From: IOR16 sp034927775
GTDB taxonomy: Bacteria; Bacillota; Clostridia; Peptostreptococcales; Anaerovoracaceae
Length of the DNA: 18,230 nt
Direction: 5' to 3'
Assembly (NCBI GenBank): GCA_034927775.1
Contig: JAYFPL010000212.1
Location: 1 to 18,230, forward strand
The notes beneath the pieces were generated by a model. That model did not search any database and was not told the DNA's origin. It worked only from the letters and a program-made list of their open reading frames with translations. Positions 7,144 through 14,885 of this stretch are shown one piece after another (the stretch's first letter is position 1; every line of letters starts with the position of its first letter). A program made the position numbers and the translations under genes.

Positions 7144-10100
7144 TTATTCAAAGAAATAATCCACGCTGTATGTGATGTTTGATTTGTTATACATGCAGTC
7201 GTGATTGGTGTAATAGTAAAACTCCAGTTTGGAATAAATTCCACTTGTTAAGCTGCGATCAAAGGCAATGCCATTGCTTGTAGTGCCGTAATCAAGCTGT
7301 TCCCACTGCTTTGTCAGAATGTTGTATCCTTTTACTCTGCCAAAGTCATTTCCACTATGCCCACTGACAGGAGGAACAGTAAACGTATATTTGGTGATGG
7401 TTGCACCCTCAATTCCGTTTTCCAATATGGTAGAATCGGGACCTGTTAGTGTCATTCCCCCTGAGCCATTTGAATCAGCAACAAAAAATACAATGGCTGA
7501 CCATGGGGATTCAGCACCGGTGCTGTCAACTGCCTTTACTCTCACTACATTTTTTCCAAGAGGATAAGTACTTGTTTCGCTCGTTCTATTCTCCCATACA
7601 TAGTTGATGTTATCACCATCGAGATCTGTGCTTTTCGCTGTAATAGTAACGGGTGTACCTGGTGCCACACTGTTACCATTTGGCGTTCTGGTAATGACAG
7701 GTCTTGTAGGTGCTGAATTTGCAACTGTAAATGACTTTTCTGACCATTCCGAATAAGCCCCTGCTGTATCTTTTGCACGAACTTTAACCGTATATGTTCC
7801 CACCGCATAATAGCCGTCTGCATTTTTACCTTGCCATTCAAGCACGGTATCATCTCCATCTTGATCACTTGCCGTGGCAGAGATGTTTACAAGAAACTTT
7901 CCGTCTTTTGCAGTTCTTGTTTGGGTTACTGTAAACTCGGAAATTTTGGGAGCCGTATTAGTCACAGTAATTTTCTGTACGCATCTGCTTTCTCTTCCCA
8001 AACTGTCGGTTGCAACAGAAGTAAGAACAAATTCGCCTGTATCGAGAACAGATATTGAGCCGCCCTTTGCTGTCAACACTCCGGTATAACTTACAGAAGC
8101 ACCATTTTGGGTAAGCATCCAAGTAACCTTTGCGTTATCGATATATTCTGATTTGTTGACTTTCACATCGAACGCCTTGCCATAATGAATTTCATTCGGC
8201 ATTGTAAAACCAAAATCCAATACAGGCATAATTGTAATGCTTTCATTGTGTGAATGTTTTCTGCCAAGTAAATCTGTCATGTTTGCAGTTAATACAAACT
8301 CTCCATGCTCTTTAAATCTTACCTTACCGCCAAGAGCATTGAGGTTACCGTCAAGAACCATTTCAAAAGATTTCTTTTCACCGTTTTTCGTTACTGACCA
8401 TTCCACAGGAAGTGTATTGTTATGACCACTTGTGCGAAGATCTATTTCCGTATCGGTATAGGCCGCATTCGGCAGTTCAAATCCAATTGCAAGAACAGGC
8501 AGAACCTCTGTAGTTTTCTTTGGCTCAAATAGAAATACTCTGCCTGTTTCATCGGTAACTCGGCACACAAGTTCATAAATGCCTGCTCTCTTGAAATAGA
8601 TTGATCCACTGTTATTGTTAAGTTTTCCATCAACAAAAGTGTTCCAATCTTGATAGCCAAAGGTATTGTCTACAAGCCACTCCAAGGTAAGACCGTCTAA
8701 ATCTGTACTGGTTACCGCAATCTCAATCTCCGTATCGGTATGGGCATACTTCGGCACTGAATAAGTTGCAGTAGGGACAGGGTATACTTTGACATTTTGC
8801 TCATAGGAATAACTTCTGCCGCCATCATCAATAAACGAGGCTGTTAAAACATAATTTCCTTTTTCTTTAAAACGGATATTGCCGCCATCATTTGTCAAAG
8901 TGCCGCTTATACAATCATTAAACGAAACTGTCTGTCCATTTTTTGCGAGTGTCCATATGGCAGTTTTGTCCCCGACTTCATCTAAAGTAGTTTCTACCTT
9001 AACCGTATCATCGGTATGTAGAATAGCAGGAAGATAAAATCCTACAGATCCTACGGGATAAACCGTAACTTTTGCAGAATCGGAGAATTTTCTGCCGGCT
9101 TTGTCGGTTAAGGTAATCGACAACTGATATACACCTTTTTCTATGAAACCAATGTTGCTGTCACTCAAAGCAAGATTTCCTTTGATATATTTTGCCATCT
9201 CAACATCTTTTCCGTCTTTTGTTAGGCTCCATGATGCAGACAAATCCTCATTGTTTTTAAGCTCTGTCGTAAGAATTATTGTTTTATCGGTATGGGTAAC
9301 ATTCGGTAAGTTTAGTTTTACCTCAGCCACAGGATAGACCGTAATTTCATGAGAAACCGTCACAACTTTTCCGATTTCATTAGTAACAGCGGCAGTTATA
9401 GTATAATTTCCTTTCTCTTTAAATTGCACCGTTCCACCAGTATTTCCAAGCTCGCCTATAAGCGCAGCTCCAATCTCCGCAGATTTACCATCTTTGGTAA
9501 GAGTCCATACAACAGAGTTGCTGCCAAGGTTTTCAGCTTTTAAATCTACTGCAATACTTGTATCGGTATGCGCTGTATTCGGCAAAGTAAAGTCTGCCGT
9601 AATAACAGGGTAAACGGATACAAACTGTTTACATGTAATTTCATTTCCACGGCTGTTTTTAGCTGTAGCTGTAATAGCATAAATACCTGTATCCTTTGCT
9701 TTAATCGTACCTCCGTCAGCTTTCAGCTCACCCTCAAAGGCCTTGGAAAATTCAACAGGGAGATCATTCTTGCTGACAGACCAATCGACAGAATTTACAT
9801 ATTTGCTTTGCGGTACAATGGTAATGGATTCTCCTACACACATTGTTTTTGGAAGTGTAAAGCTAAACTGTGGTTCCGGAACATAGGAGGAACTGCCGCC
9901 ACTGCTGCTTCCATGGGAAGGCTTTTCATCCGGTTTTACAACAGGCAGATTTTGTTCCTCTTTTTTTATCTGATCTTTTGCTTTTTCTTCTTTCATAAGC
10001 ATTTCAAAGGCTTCCGCACGGGTAGCTGTATCATTTGGCTTTACTGTTTTATCAGGGTAGCCATGGATAATGTAATACTTTTCACCAATGCAAAGATAAA

Positions 10101-10605
10101 GCTTATCCTCTTTGTTCAAAAGCTGAATGTCTGTGAAATCAAGATTACAAGTACAATCTTCGCTGTGGCAGTTCGTGCCTAATGCACGAACCAGCATCTT
10201 TACAATTTCCATTCTTGTGATAGGTTCATCGGGATTAAATAGATGATCCTTGTAATCAGATTCTTCAATAATGTCCTTATTTACAAGGAATAAAATATTA
10301 TCTTCAGACCAATGACGTTCAACATCCGTAAAAGAAGAGGCTGGATATCCCTTATCCTCAGATATCTTTAACGTTCTTGCAAGAAGTGCGGTAAATTCTC
10401 CACGGGTAATGGTTTCATCGGGATGGCAAAGGCCATCGGGAAAACCTGTGACAATACCTTGTTCTGTCAGTTTTTGAATTGCTTCTTCTGCCCAGTGACC
10501 TTTGGCATCCTCAAAGTACATAGCATAGGCACTTTCTGCAAACATTGAAACGATAAAGCAGAGAATAAGCAGTAAAGAAGAAGTCCTTTTAAATTTCCGA
10601 TTCAT
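7144..10605 (-). CDS. SLH-domain surface protein with seven Ig-like repeats
   Basis: A 1153-residue exported protein. It has a signal peptide (basic start, hydrophobic core at about 10-22, likely cut after A-Y-A at 28), three SLH domains (about 29-80, 91-143 and 156-205, the third degenerate), a Ser/Gly/Pro linker (about 220-245), seven repeats of about 92 residues starting near 248, 339, 431, 523, 615, 709 and 800, then two PKD/cadherin-like modules with D-Q-D-G-D and D-L-D-G-D motifs (about 885-1045), and a distinct C-terminal domain. Most repeats carry L-P-x-x-x-H-T-D-T and end in V-Y-P-V. SLH domains bind wall polysaccharide, so this should sit on the cell surface. It lies between the pilin and peptidase genes, which suggests a pilus-linked adhesin or anchor; that role is inferred. 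The ATG at 10605 has GGAGG 7 bases upstream. Confidence 0.9.
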   Translation of the reverse strand: MNRKFKRTSSLLLILCFIVSMFAESAYAMYFEDAKGHWAEEAIQKLTEQGIVTGFPDGLCHPDETITRGEFTALLARTLKISEDKGYPASSFTDVERHWSEDNILFLVNKDIIEESDYKDHLFNPDEPITRMEIVKMLVRALGTNCHSEDCTCNLDFTDIQLLNKEDKLYLCIGEKYYIIHGYPDKTVKPNDTATRAEAFEMLMKEEKAKDQIKKEEQNLPVVKPDEKPSHGSSSGGSSSYVPEPQFSFTLPKTMCVGESITIVPQSKYVNSVDWSVSKNDLPVEFSKAFEGELKADGGTIKAKDTGIYAITATAKNSRGNEITCKQFVSVYPVITADFTLPNTAHTDTSIAVDLKAENLGSNSVVWTLTKDGKSAEIGAALIGELGNTGGTVQFKEKGNYTITAAVTNEIGKVVTVSHEITVYPVAEVKLNLPNVTHTDKTIILTTELKNNEDLSASWSLTKDGKDVEMAKYIKGNLALSDSNIGFIEKGVYQLSITLTDKAGRKFSDSAKVTVYPVGSVGFYLPAILHTDDTVKVETTLDEVGDKTAIWTLAKNGQTVSFNDCISGTLTNDGGNIRFKEKGNYVLTASFIDDGGRSYSYEQNVKVYPVPTATYSVPKYAHTDTEIEIAVTSTDLDGLTLEWLVDNTFGYQDWNTFVDGKLNNNSGSIYFKRAGIYELVCRVTDETGRVFLFEPKKTTEVLPVLAIGFELPNAAYTDTEIDLRTSGHNNTLPVEWSVTKNGEKKSFEMVLDGNLNALGGKVRFKEHGEFVLTANMTDLLGRKHSHNESITIMPVLDFGFTMPNEIHYGKAFDVKVNKSEYIDNAKVTWMLTQNGASVSYTGVLTAKGGSISVLDTGEFVLTSVATDSLGRESRCVQKITVTNTAPKISEFTVTQTRTAKDGKFLVNISATASDQDGDDTVLEWQGKNADGYYAVGTYTVKVRAKDTAGAYSEWSEKSFTVANSAPTRPVITRTPNGNSVAPGTPVTITAKSTDLDGDNINYVWENRTSETSTYPLGKNVVRVKAVDSTGAESPWSAIVFFVADSNGSGGMTLTGPDSTILENGIEGATITKYTFTVPPVSGHSGNDFGRVKGYNILTKQWEQLDYGTTSNGIAFDRSLTSGIYSKLEFYYYTNHDCMYNKSNITYSVDYFFE
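7963..9864 (-). repeat. Seven tandem ~276-bp Ig-like repeats in the SLH gene
   Basis: These are protein-level repeats at residues 248-881 of the SLH protein, with a period of about 91-94 residues. A recurrent pattern is L-P-N-x-x-H-T-D-T at the start, W-x-L-T-K-D/N-G in the middle, G-G-x-I/V-x-F-K-E-K-G-x-Y later, and V-Y-P-V at the end. The copies are well diverged at the DNA level, so they are old rather than a recent expansion. Confidence 0.85.
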
Positions 10606-10617
10606 ATTATCCCTCCG

Positions 10618-10869
10618 TTAACCTCGGTAGTTAAACATTTCTTGGATTTTGCTTTTAAGTGTCGGCATTACTACATCTCCGAATAACGCATACAGTCCTG
10701 CAAGAAGCAGTCCGCCAAGTACAACTGCAATCAAGATTTTCACTGCACTGTCCACATAATTTTCACCGCTATTATTTGAAGTAGGAGCTTTCATTTTCAT
10801 TGTCTGAACCATAAAAAATGCTTTCGCCTTATCCATCTTTTCGTTTGCAAAACGAATAATTTTCTTCAT
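10618..10869 (-). CDS. Candidate Flp-type major pilin (DUF6133-like)
   Basis: An 83-residue protein. A basic N-terminal leader ends N-N-S-G at residue 35. It is followed by E-N-Y-V-D and a hydrophobic helix at about residues 42-62, then a short polar C-terminus. Gly35 at -1, Tyr at +3 and Asp at +5 fit a Flp-type prepilin processing site, and the predicted mature form of 48 residues is in the size range of Flp pilins. The leader is unusually long. The family corresponds to DUF6133 as I know it from clostridial elements. It has a strong AGGAGG site and is followed after 13 bases by the SLH gene. First structural gene of the pilus operon, so the best candidate for the major subunit; no experiment known to me supports this. 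Confidence 0.78.
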   Translation of the reverse strand: MKKIIRFANEKMDKAKAFFMVQTMKMKAPTSNNSGENYVDSAVKILIAVVLGGLLLAGLYALFGDVVMPTLKSKIQEMFNYRG

Positions 10870-10886
10870 AATAGAATCCTCCTAAT

Positions 10887-11228
10887 TTACATTGTCATTG
10901 TTGGAGCAAAATTTTGCTCCTGATCTACTGATTGCTCTTCTTTCTGTTTTTGCCCCTGAGTAAGAAATTGGTTGTATTCTTCAATTACAGCATTTTGCAG
11001 TGCCTTTCGAGCATCCGCAGTAATTGGAAAGCATATATCTTGGTACTCTCCCTTTTGATTTTTTTGGCTTGGCATAGCAACAAACAGTCCTTTACTGCCT
11101 TCAATCAACCGAATACCACGTACAGCAAAGGCACCGTTAATATTTACCGATGCAATCGCTCTAAATGTACCCTCTGGTTTAATACTCCCAATTTTCACAT
11201 CATAGTGAAGTGCGTTGTTTTCTTTCAT
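10887..11228 (-). CDS. SpoVG-family regulator
   Basis: A 113-residue protein whose residues about 8-90 match the SpoVG family closely: F-R-A-I-A-S-V near the start, then G-L-F-V-A-M-P-S, G-E-Y-Q-D-I-C-F-P-I and a helix ending V-I-E-E-Y. SpoVG proteins are small nucleic-acid-binding regulators of division, sporulation and virulence genes in Bacillota. The C-terminal Gln/Glu-rich tail is not part of the core. The ATG at 11228 has AGGAGG about 10 bases upstream. It begins only 31 bases after the terminator behind the YodL gene and 18 bases before the pilin gene, so it heads the pilus cluster and may regulate it; that link is inferred. Confidence 0.9.
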   Translation of the reverse strand: MKENNALHYDVKIGSIKPEGTFRAIASVNINGAFAVRGIRLIEGSKGLFVAMPSQKNQKGEYQDICFPITADARKALQNAVIEEYNQFLTQGQKQKEEQSVDQEQNFAPTMTM

Positions 11229-11258
11229 ATTCTAGTTCCTCCTGTTTTTTAGTCATAA

Positions 11259-11291
11259 GAAAAAGGAATACAGTATTTACATCTGCATTCC
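11259..11291 (-). terminator. Terminator at the end of the YodL-domain gene
   Basis: On the minus strand GGAATGCAG pairs with CTGTATTCC (9 bp, one G-U pair) around a 9-base loop and is followed by TTTTTCTT. The stop codon of the YodL gene lies in the loop. Only about 30 bases separate it from the SpoVG start codon, leaving little room for a promoter. Confidence 0.75.
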
Positions 11292-11834
11292 CATTTCTTG
11301 TTGTAATTTTGGCTCCATAAAATCTATTTCTTTAAATCCAAACCTGTCTACATAGTAAAAACTACTGCTTGTATCATCATAAAGCTCCACTACGTCAGAC
11401 ATGGAAAGAGAATGCCCATTGTAGCCTTTTGGATGACTTATGTTGCATATGGTATAAATAGATTCCAAATCGTTTGTATCAAGTTCGCCATCAAATACAG
11501 CTTTGTAATGATCAGCGGCCGGCTCGCCGAACTTCTTTTGAAATTCCTCCAATGAGATAAAACGCATAGAAAAATCCGAATCAGCATTTAACTGCCAAAT
11601 TCGGACTTTTTTAAGTGGCTTGTAATCTTCATTTAACTCAGCAATCTTTTCGCCTTTGGAAAGCTTATCAAAGATACCCTCCATAACATTGATTTCATAA
11701 TTTCTTTTTTCGCACCATGCTTTCAGCTCCTCACAATCAAACAGGGTATCTACTGAAGCTTTGCCGTCCTTTACATATCCCGCAGGGCTGCCATAGTAAT
11801 AAATACAGCGGTTTTTGAGTTTAATACTATCCAT
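11277..11834 (-). CDS. YodL-domain accessory protein
   Basis: A 185-residue protein. The C-terminal half (about 75-175) matches the YodL domain: it starts V-R-I-W-Q-L-N, passes through F-D-G-E-L and Y-T-I-C-N-I-S-H-P, contains G-H-S-L-S-M-S-D-V-V, and ends Y-Y-V-D-R-F-G-F-K-E. The N-terminal half is a small alpha/beta region with Y-Y-G-S-P-A-G-Y that I cannot assign. YodL domains are common in clostridial conjugative elements and phage-like proteins; function is unknown. The ATG at 11834 has GGAGG 5 bases before it. It follows the DUF3849 gene by 13 bases and is followed by a terminator. Confidence 0.8.
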   Translation of the reverse strand: MDSIKLKNRCIYYYGSPAGYVKDGKASVDTLFDCEELKAWCEKRNYEINVMEGIFDKLSKGEKIAELNEDYKPLKKVRIWQLNADSDFSMRFISLEEFQKKFGEPAADHYKAVFDGELDTNDLESIYTICNISHPKGYNGHSLSMSDVVELYDDTSSSFYYVDRFGFKEIDFMEPKLQQEMGMQM

Positions 11835-11847
11835 AAAATCCTCCTCA

Positions 11848-12585
11848 TTACTGCATTTTTATTCCTCCCATATCTTGATTTTCCTCCATGTTCACTCCCA
11901 TCTCATTTAGTTTTTGCAATGCCCAATCTGGGAGGTGCTCGGTTTTCAACTCTCCGATAAAGTCGCTGCGGTCATATTGGCACCTATCCCCATCGGAAAG
12001 AAATCTGCCGAACACTTTCCTTCCACTGGCTGTAGGAGAACAGCCAAAACCATCTTCACACAAAACAAGCTGATTACGAGGATTTTTATACTCATCTTTG
12101 AGGTTGGTGGGATGAAGCACCATCACCTTACCTTCAAAGTTAAGCCCTGTCGGATTATTGCAGTGTTTCGACTCCCATAAGTTTAAACTTTGGTAGGCTC
12201 GTCTTGCCTGATTGATGAATCCATCCAGTCCAGCAGGGTGGCTGTCCACTGCAAACTCCAAACGTTTATCAAAGCCTTGAACCTTATCTGGAGAAATATA
12301 GAATTCTTTTGCCCATTCCTTATTCTCACGAGAGAATCTGCCGTCATGACTTTTTTGCTGTACAGAATTGGCAAGAACGAAATTGACTCTGTCATATCCA
12401 AACTCGGAAATTATTTGTTCTGCTGTATTTTTTCCAAGCCTTAAGCCATCAAAATTCTGGGCAATGACTTCTTCAATTGCATTTCTACACTCTACATTTG
12501 CTTTACAAGACTCCTTATATAAATCCAGTTCTTGATTTTCCTTTGCGAACTGAAAGCTGTACGGATATACATAATTCTTATCCAT
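11848..12585 (-). CDS. DUF3849-domain protein
   Basis: A 245-residue protein. The N-terminus Y-P-Y-S-F-Q-F-A, then E-L-D-L-Y-K-E-S, C-R-N-A-I-E and N-F-D-G-L-R-L fit DUF3849, a domain found in large and small proteins of clostridial mobile elements. A later part has V-M-V-L-H-P-T-N-L, L-C-E-D-G-F-G-C-S-P and G-R-K-V-F-G-R-F, which resemble the conserved second module seen with DUF3849. No catalytic motif is recognised, there is no signal or membrane segment, and the function is unknown. The ATG at 12585 is preceded by a modest GGGGG site 9 bases upstream and overlaps the end of the AbrB-like gene by 8 bases. Confidence 0.75.
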   Translation of the reverse strand: MDKNYVYPYSFQFAKENQELDLYKESCKANVECRNAIEEVIAQNFDGLRLGKNTAEQIISEFGYDRVNFVLANSVQQKSHDGRFSRENKEWAKEFYISPDKVQGFDKRLEFAVDSHPAGLDGFINQARRAYQSLNLWESKHCNNPTGLNFEGKVMVLHPTNLKDEYKNPRNQLVLCEDGFGCSPTASGRKVFGRFLSDGDRCQYDRSDFIGELKTEHLPDWALQKLNEMGVNMEENQDMGGIKMQ

Positions 12586-13057
12586 GAAGAAGTTCCCCCT
12601 TTACAAGCAAAGCATCAAGTTCACCCATACAAATCCCATAGTTATAAAGTAATTCACGAATTTCTTCGGGAATATCTGCAATATCACGGTCGTACTCTGC
12701 CTGTTCCACACGCACTATCCCACTGTCTTCCTCAGCATAAGCAATCAGCTTTGCCTCTTTGGGAATTCCTGCGGTTTCTAGCATATAGCCGGGAAGTTTA
12801 ATATTATCTGTATCCATTTCTTCACAAGTACCGCAATCCTCACAAGTACCGCAGTTTTTTGCCAAGACTTCAAGCAGATTTTGAGTGATATCCGTAAGCG
12901 TTGCAATGGTTTTCACCATATCCATTGCCGTCATCTTTGCCTTTGTCAACACAATAAGACGATCTACTGCTGTAAGAACTACTTCATCACCCAAGTTTGC
13001 AAATTTTATCATTTCATTTTCAACTACCAAGCCTTGTCGTTCATTTATTTTTTTCAT
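12578..13057 (-). CDS. Small AbrB-like protein with a CxxCxxCxxC cluster
   Basis: A 159-residue soluble protein of uncertain family. Residues about 85-115 (I-K-L-P-G-Y-M-L-E-T-A-G-I-P-K-E) have the look of a SpoVT/AbrB DNA-binding domain, and the N-terminal half has a weaker similar pattern. Between them, Cys69, Cys72, Cys75 and Cys78 form a C-x2-C-x2-C-x2-C cluster that could bind zinc or an iron-sulfur centre. This cluster lies on an 18-bp tandem duplication. The frame opens at ATG 13063, but the second ATG at 13057 is 9 bases from GGAGG and is preferred. Located between dam and DUF3849 genes, 13 bases behind dam. Assignment as AbrB-like is tentative. Confidence 0.6.
   Translation of the reverse strand: MKKINERQGLVVENEMIKFANLGDEVVLTAVDRLIVLTKAKMTAMDMVKTIATLTDITQNLLEVLAKNCGTCEDCGTCEEMDTDNIKLPGYMLETAGIPKEAKLIAYAEEDSGIVRVEQAEYDRDIADIPEEIRELLYNYGICMGELDALLVKGELLHG
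12823..12853 (-). repeat. 18-bp period direct repeat encoding two CGTC units
   Basis: CACAAGTACCGCA on the plus strand occurs at 12823-12835 and again at 12841-12853, an 18-base spacing. In the coding strand it gives two copies of Cys-Gly-Thr-Cys-Glu. Identity in silent positions points to a recent tandem duplication. Confidence 0.8.
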
Positions 13058-13070
13058 GTACATATTCCTC

Positions 13071-14033
13071 CTAATCCTCTTTTAAGTAATATTCAAACTG
13101 TTCGTCCTCGTCTTCCAAATCGGAGAAAAGGTTCATTTGAAGGCTCAAATCCTCCATAATCATCTTCTTTGGATCATAATTTGTAATAATCAATTCACTG
13201 TACTCCGCACCTCCTTCATAACGCTGAGCCAAATTATTGATACGAACAGCAGAACGAATATAAAAATCCTTATAAAGTTCTCTGATGTAATCGCAGTCGT
13301 TATATGACACCATCCATAATCCCTTGCACTCTGAAAGAGTATTCCAAAGTCTTACATGGTTCTCTTTTGCAAATCCCACAGCATAATGTCCTTCTGTTCC
13401 AAAGTAAGGCGGATCACAATAAATGAATGCACCCTCTCTGTCATACTGCTTAATTAAGTCCTCAAAGTCCTTGTTTTCTATGACAACATCTTTTAATCTT
13501 TCAGAAGCTTCCCATATAATTCTGAAACACTTTCGGATGTCACAAGGCTGCCCGCCAAAGGATGTTGTACTGCTTCCATAGCTGTACTTGATAAGTTTGA
13601 AAAAAGCTGCTGCTCTTTTTACTTCGTATAGCTCTGTTTTCGTTTCGAATAGAAGTTTCATTTCTTCACCAGACGGAGGAGCAATATATTTTTCTGCCAG
13701 TTCCAGTTCCTCAGCCATATAGGCGTCAGTAAACTCTTCCTTCTCTATAAAATTTCTAAGAACTCCAAACTCATCTCTTGAACACAGTGGCAAGAAACCA
13801 AGTTCTTTTAAAAAAGCAAGCGGACGTTCTTTCACACATAAAAAAAGGTTTACAAGATTTGAATTACAATCGTTGTAAACCTCCATACAATTCTTTCTCT
13901 GTCTTTTCCCGAAAAGTACCCAGCCGCCACCGCCAAATACTTCTATATATCGAGTGTGATTTTTGGGAAACAGCTTATATAATAACTTCCTTAGAGCCTT
14001 TTTTCCGCCAATCCATGAAATAAAGCTATTCAC
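13071..14033 (-). CDS. dam: D12-class DNA adenine N6-methyltransferase
   Basis: A 320-residue Dam-like enzyme. The N-terminus S-W-I-G-G-K-K followed by E-V-F-G-G-G-G-W near 31-38 forms the AdoMet-binding motif I; D-P-P-Y at 207-210 is the catalytic motif of amino-methyltransferases; conserved helical segments such as S-Y-G-S-S lie between. It would transfer a methyl group to adenine N6 in a short target, probably protecting the element's DNA from host restriction or regulating its genes. No restriction endonuclease is next to it, so it is an orphan. The start is GTG at 14033 after AAGGTGAT about 6 bases upstream. A terminator hairpin lies just before it. The target sequence cannot be read from the protein. 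Confidence 0.93.
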   Translation of the reverse strand: MNSFISWIGGKKALRKLLYKLFPKNHTRYIEVFGGGGWVLFGKRQRKNCMEVYNDCNSNLVNLFLCVKERPLAFLKELGFLPLCSRDEFGVLRNFIEKEEFTDAYMAEELELAEKYIAPPSGEEMKLLFETKTELYEVKRAAAFFKLIKYSYGSSTTSFGGQPCDIRKCFRIIWEASERLKDVVIENKDFEDLIKQYDREGAFIYCDPPYFGTEGHYAVGFAKENHVRLWNTLSECKGLWMVSYNDCDYIRELYKDFYIRSAVRINNLAQRYEGGAEYSELIITNYDPKKMIMEDLSLQMNLFSDLEDEDEQFEYYLKED

Positions 14034-14060
14034 TTTTCTATCACCTTCTTTCTGAGAAAC

Positions 14061-14108
14061 AAAAAAGACCGACTGCTTTACTGCATTTGCAATGAAACAA
14101 TCGGCCTT
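14061..14108 (-). terminator. Extended hairpin terminator between the Bro-N gene and dam
   Basis: On the minus strand AAGGCCGATTG pairs with CAGTCGGTCTT (11 bp with two G-U pairs), and the 22-base loop can extend the stem through a TGCA/TGCA pairing. It is followed by TTTT. It would end the Bro-N transcript, yet the dam GTG start is only 28 bases further, leaving almost no room for a promoter. The outer arms resemble those of the hairpin at 14886-14933. Confidence 0.8.
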
Positions 14109-14122
14109 TTACTCTGCGGTTC

Positions 14123-14866
14123 TCATATAATCTCACACTCAATAAGCAGTTCCATAAAATACTGTCTGCCTTTTGGCGTGATTAGGGTTTGTGTGCCACT
14201 GTGTCCGTTTCTGCAAAACTCTTTGATTTCAAAAAGTCCGCTGTGAACAAATGGCTGCATAGGGTGAATGACTTGCTTTGTATCACGAAATACAAACTTT
14301 TTATCAAGCAGAAACTGAGTAAATCTCATTGGCTTGATGCCAAGTTCCTTTGCGGTAGTGCGTAAATTAACAAGCAAATTGTTATCTACCAAAGTATCAA
14401 AGTAATCTGCTTTAGGTTCTAATGCGCCAATTTCACCTCTCAGTCTTTCATTTTCTTCTACTACCTTTAACATCTGTCTTAAAAATACCGATAAGTTTTC
14501 GGGATTATGGAAAATATCATCAAGCTTTGCTTTGGTGATATATCCACCATAGGCTCTGACAGAAGGGAGAACTTCAGAAGTTACCCAACTCTTAAACTTT
14601 TTAGCAGTAGCTAGTTTACTGGAGAGAATAAGGGAATAAAGACCACTTTCGTTAATTAAGATTGTTTCTTGCATTCTACCTACTCTGTCGATGACTCCCT
14701 GTTTTAGGGAGTCATCCAAATCAATGTGTATCTTTAGAGCATTATGAGGTTTGGTATATCCCAATATCTTTGCTATCTCAGTTCCTACAAACCATGGCTC
14801 GCCGTCAACGAGCAAGGTTCTTATCTGACCGAATTCCTCGTTTTCAAAAATCTTTAATTCATGCAT
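14123..14866 (-). CDS. Bro-N/KilAC phage-type antirepressor
   Basis: A 247-residue protein of two parts. Residues about 5-105 form a Bro-N domain: P-W-F-V-G-T-E-I-A, L-G-Y, A-L-K-I-H-I and the late I-L-I-N-E-S-G-L-Y-S-L-I segment. A linker with a short coiled coil (about 135-150) follows, then a KilAC-type domain at about 150-245 with L-G-I-K-P-M-R-F-T-Q-F-L. Such proteins act as antirepressors or transcription regulators in phages and conjugative elements, likely by binding DNA or a repressor. The ATG at 14866 has GGAAGGA 7 bases before it. It is flanked by terminators on both sides, so it may be a self-contained unit. The partner repressor is not in the window. Confidence 0.92.
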   Translation of the reverse strand: MHELKIFENEEFGQIRTLLVDGEPWFVGTEIAKILGYTKPHNALKIHIDLDDSLKQGVIDRVGRMQETILINESGLYSLILSSKLATAKKFKSWVTSEVLPSVRAYGGYITKAKLDDIFHNPENLSVFLRQMLKVVEENERLRGEIGALEPKADYFDTLVDNNLLVNLRTTAKELGIKPMRFTQFLLDKKFVFRDTKQVIHPMQPFVHSGLFEIKEFCRNGHSGTQTLITPKGRQYFMELLIECEII

Positions 14867-14885
14867 TTATATCCTTCCTTTCTAT

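Noticed and set aside
7963..9864. CRISPR-like or satellite repeat array
   Set aside because: The periodicity is about 276 bases, visible mainly at protein level, and belongs to Ig-like domains of one coding frame.
9568..10182. 204-codon plus-strand open frame inside the SLH gene
   Set aside because: It lies opposite the SLH gene, has a Cys/Phe-rich composition typical of an antisense reading of AT-rich coding DNA, and has no convincing start signal.
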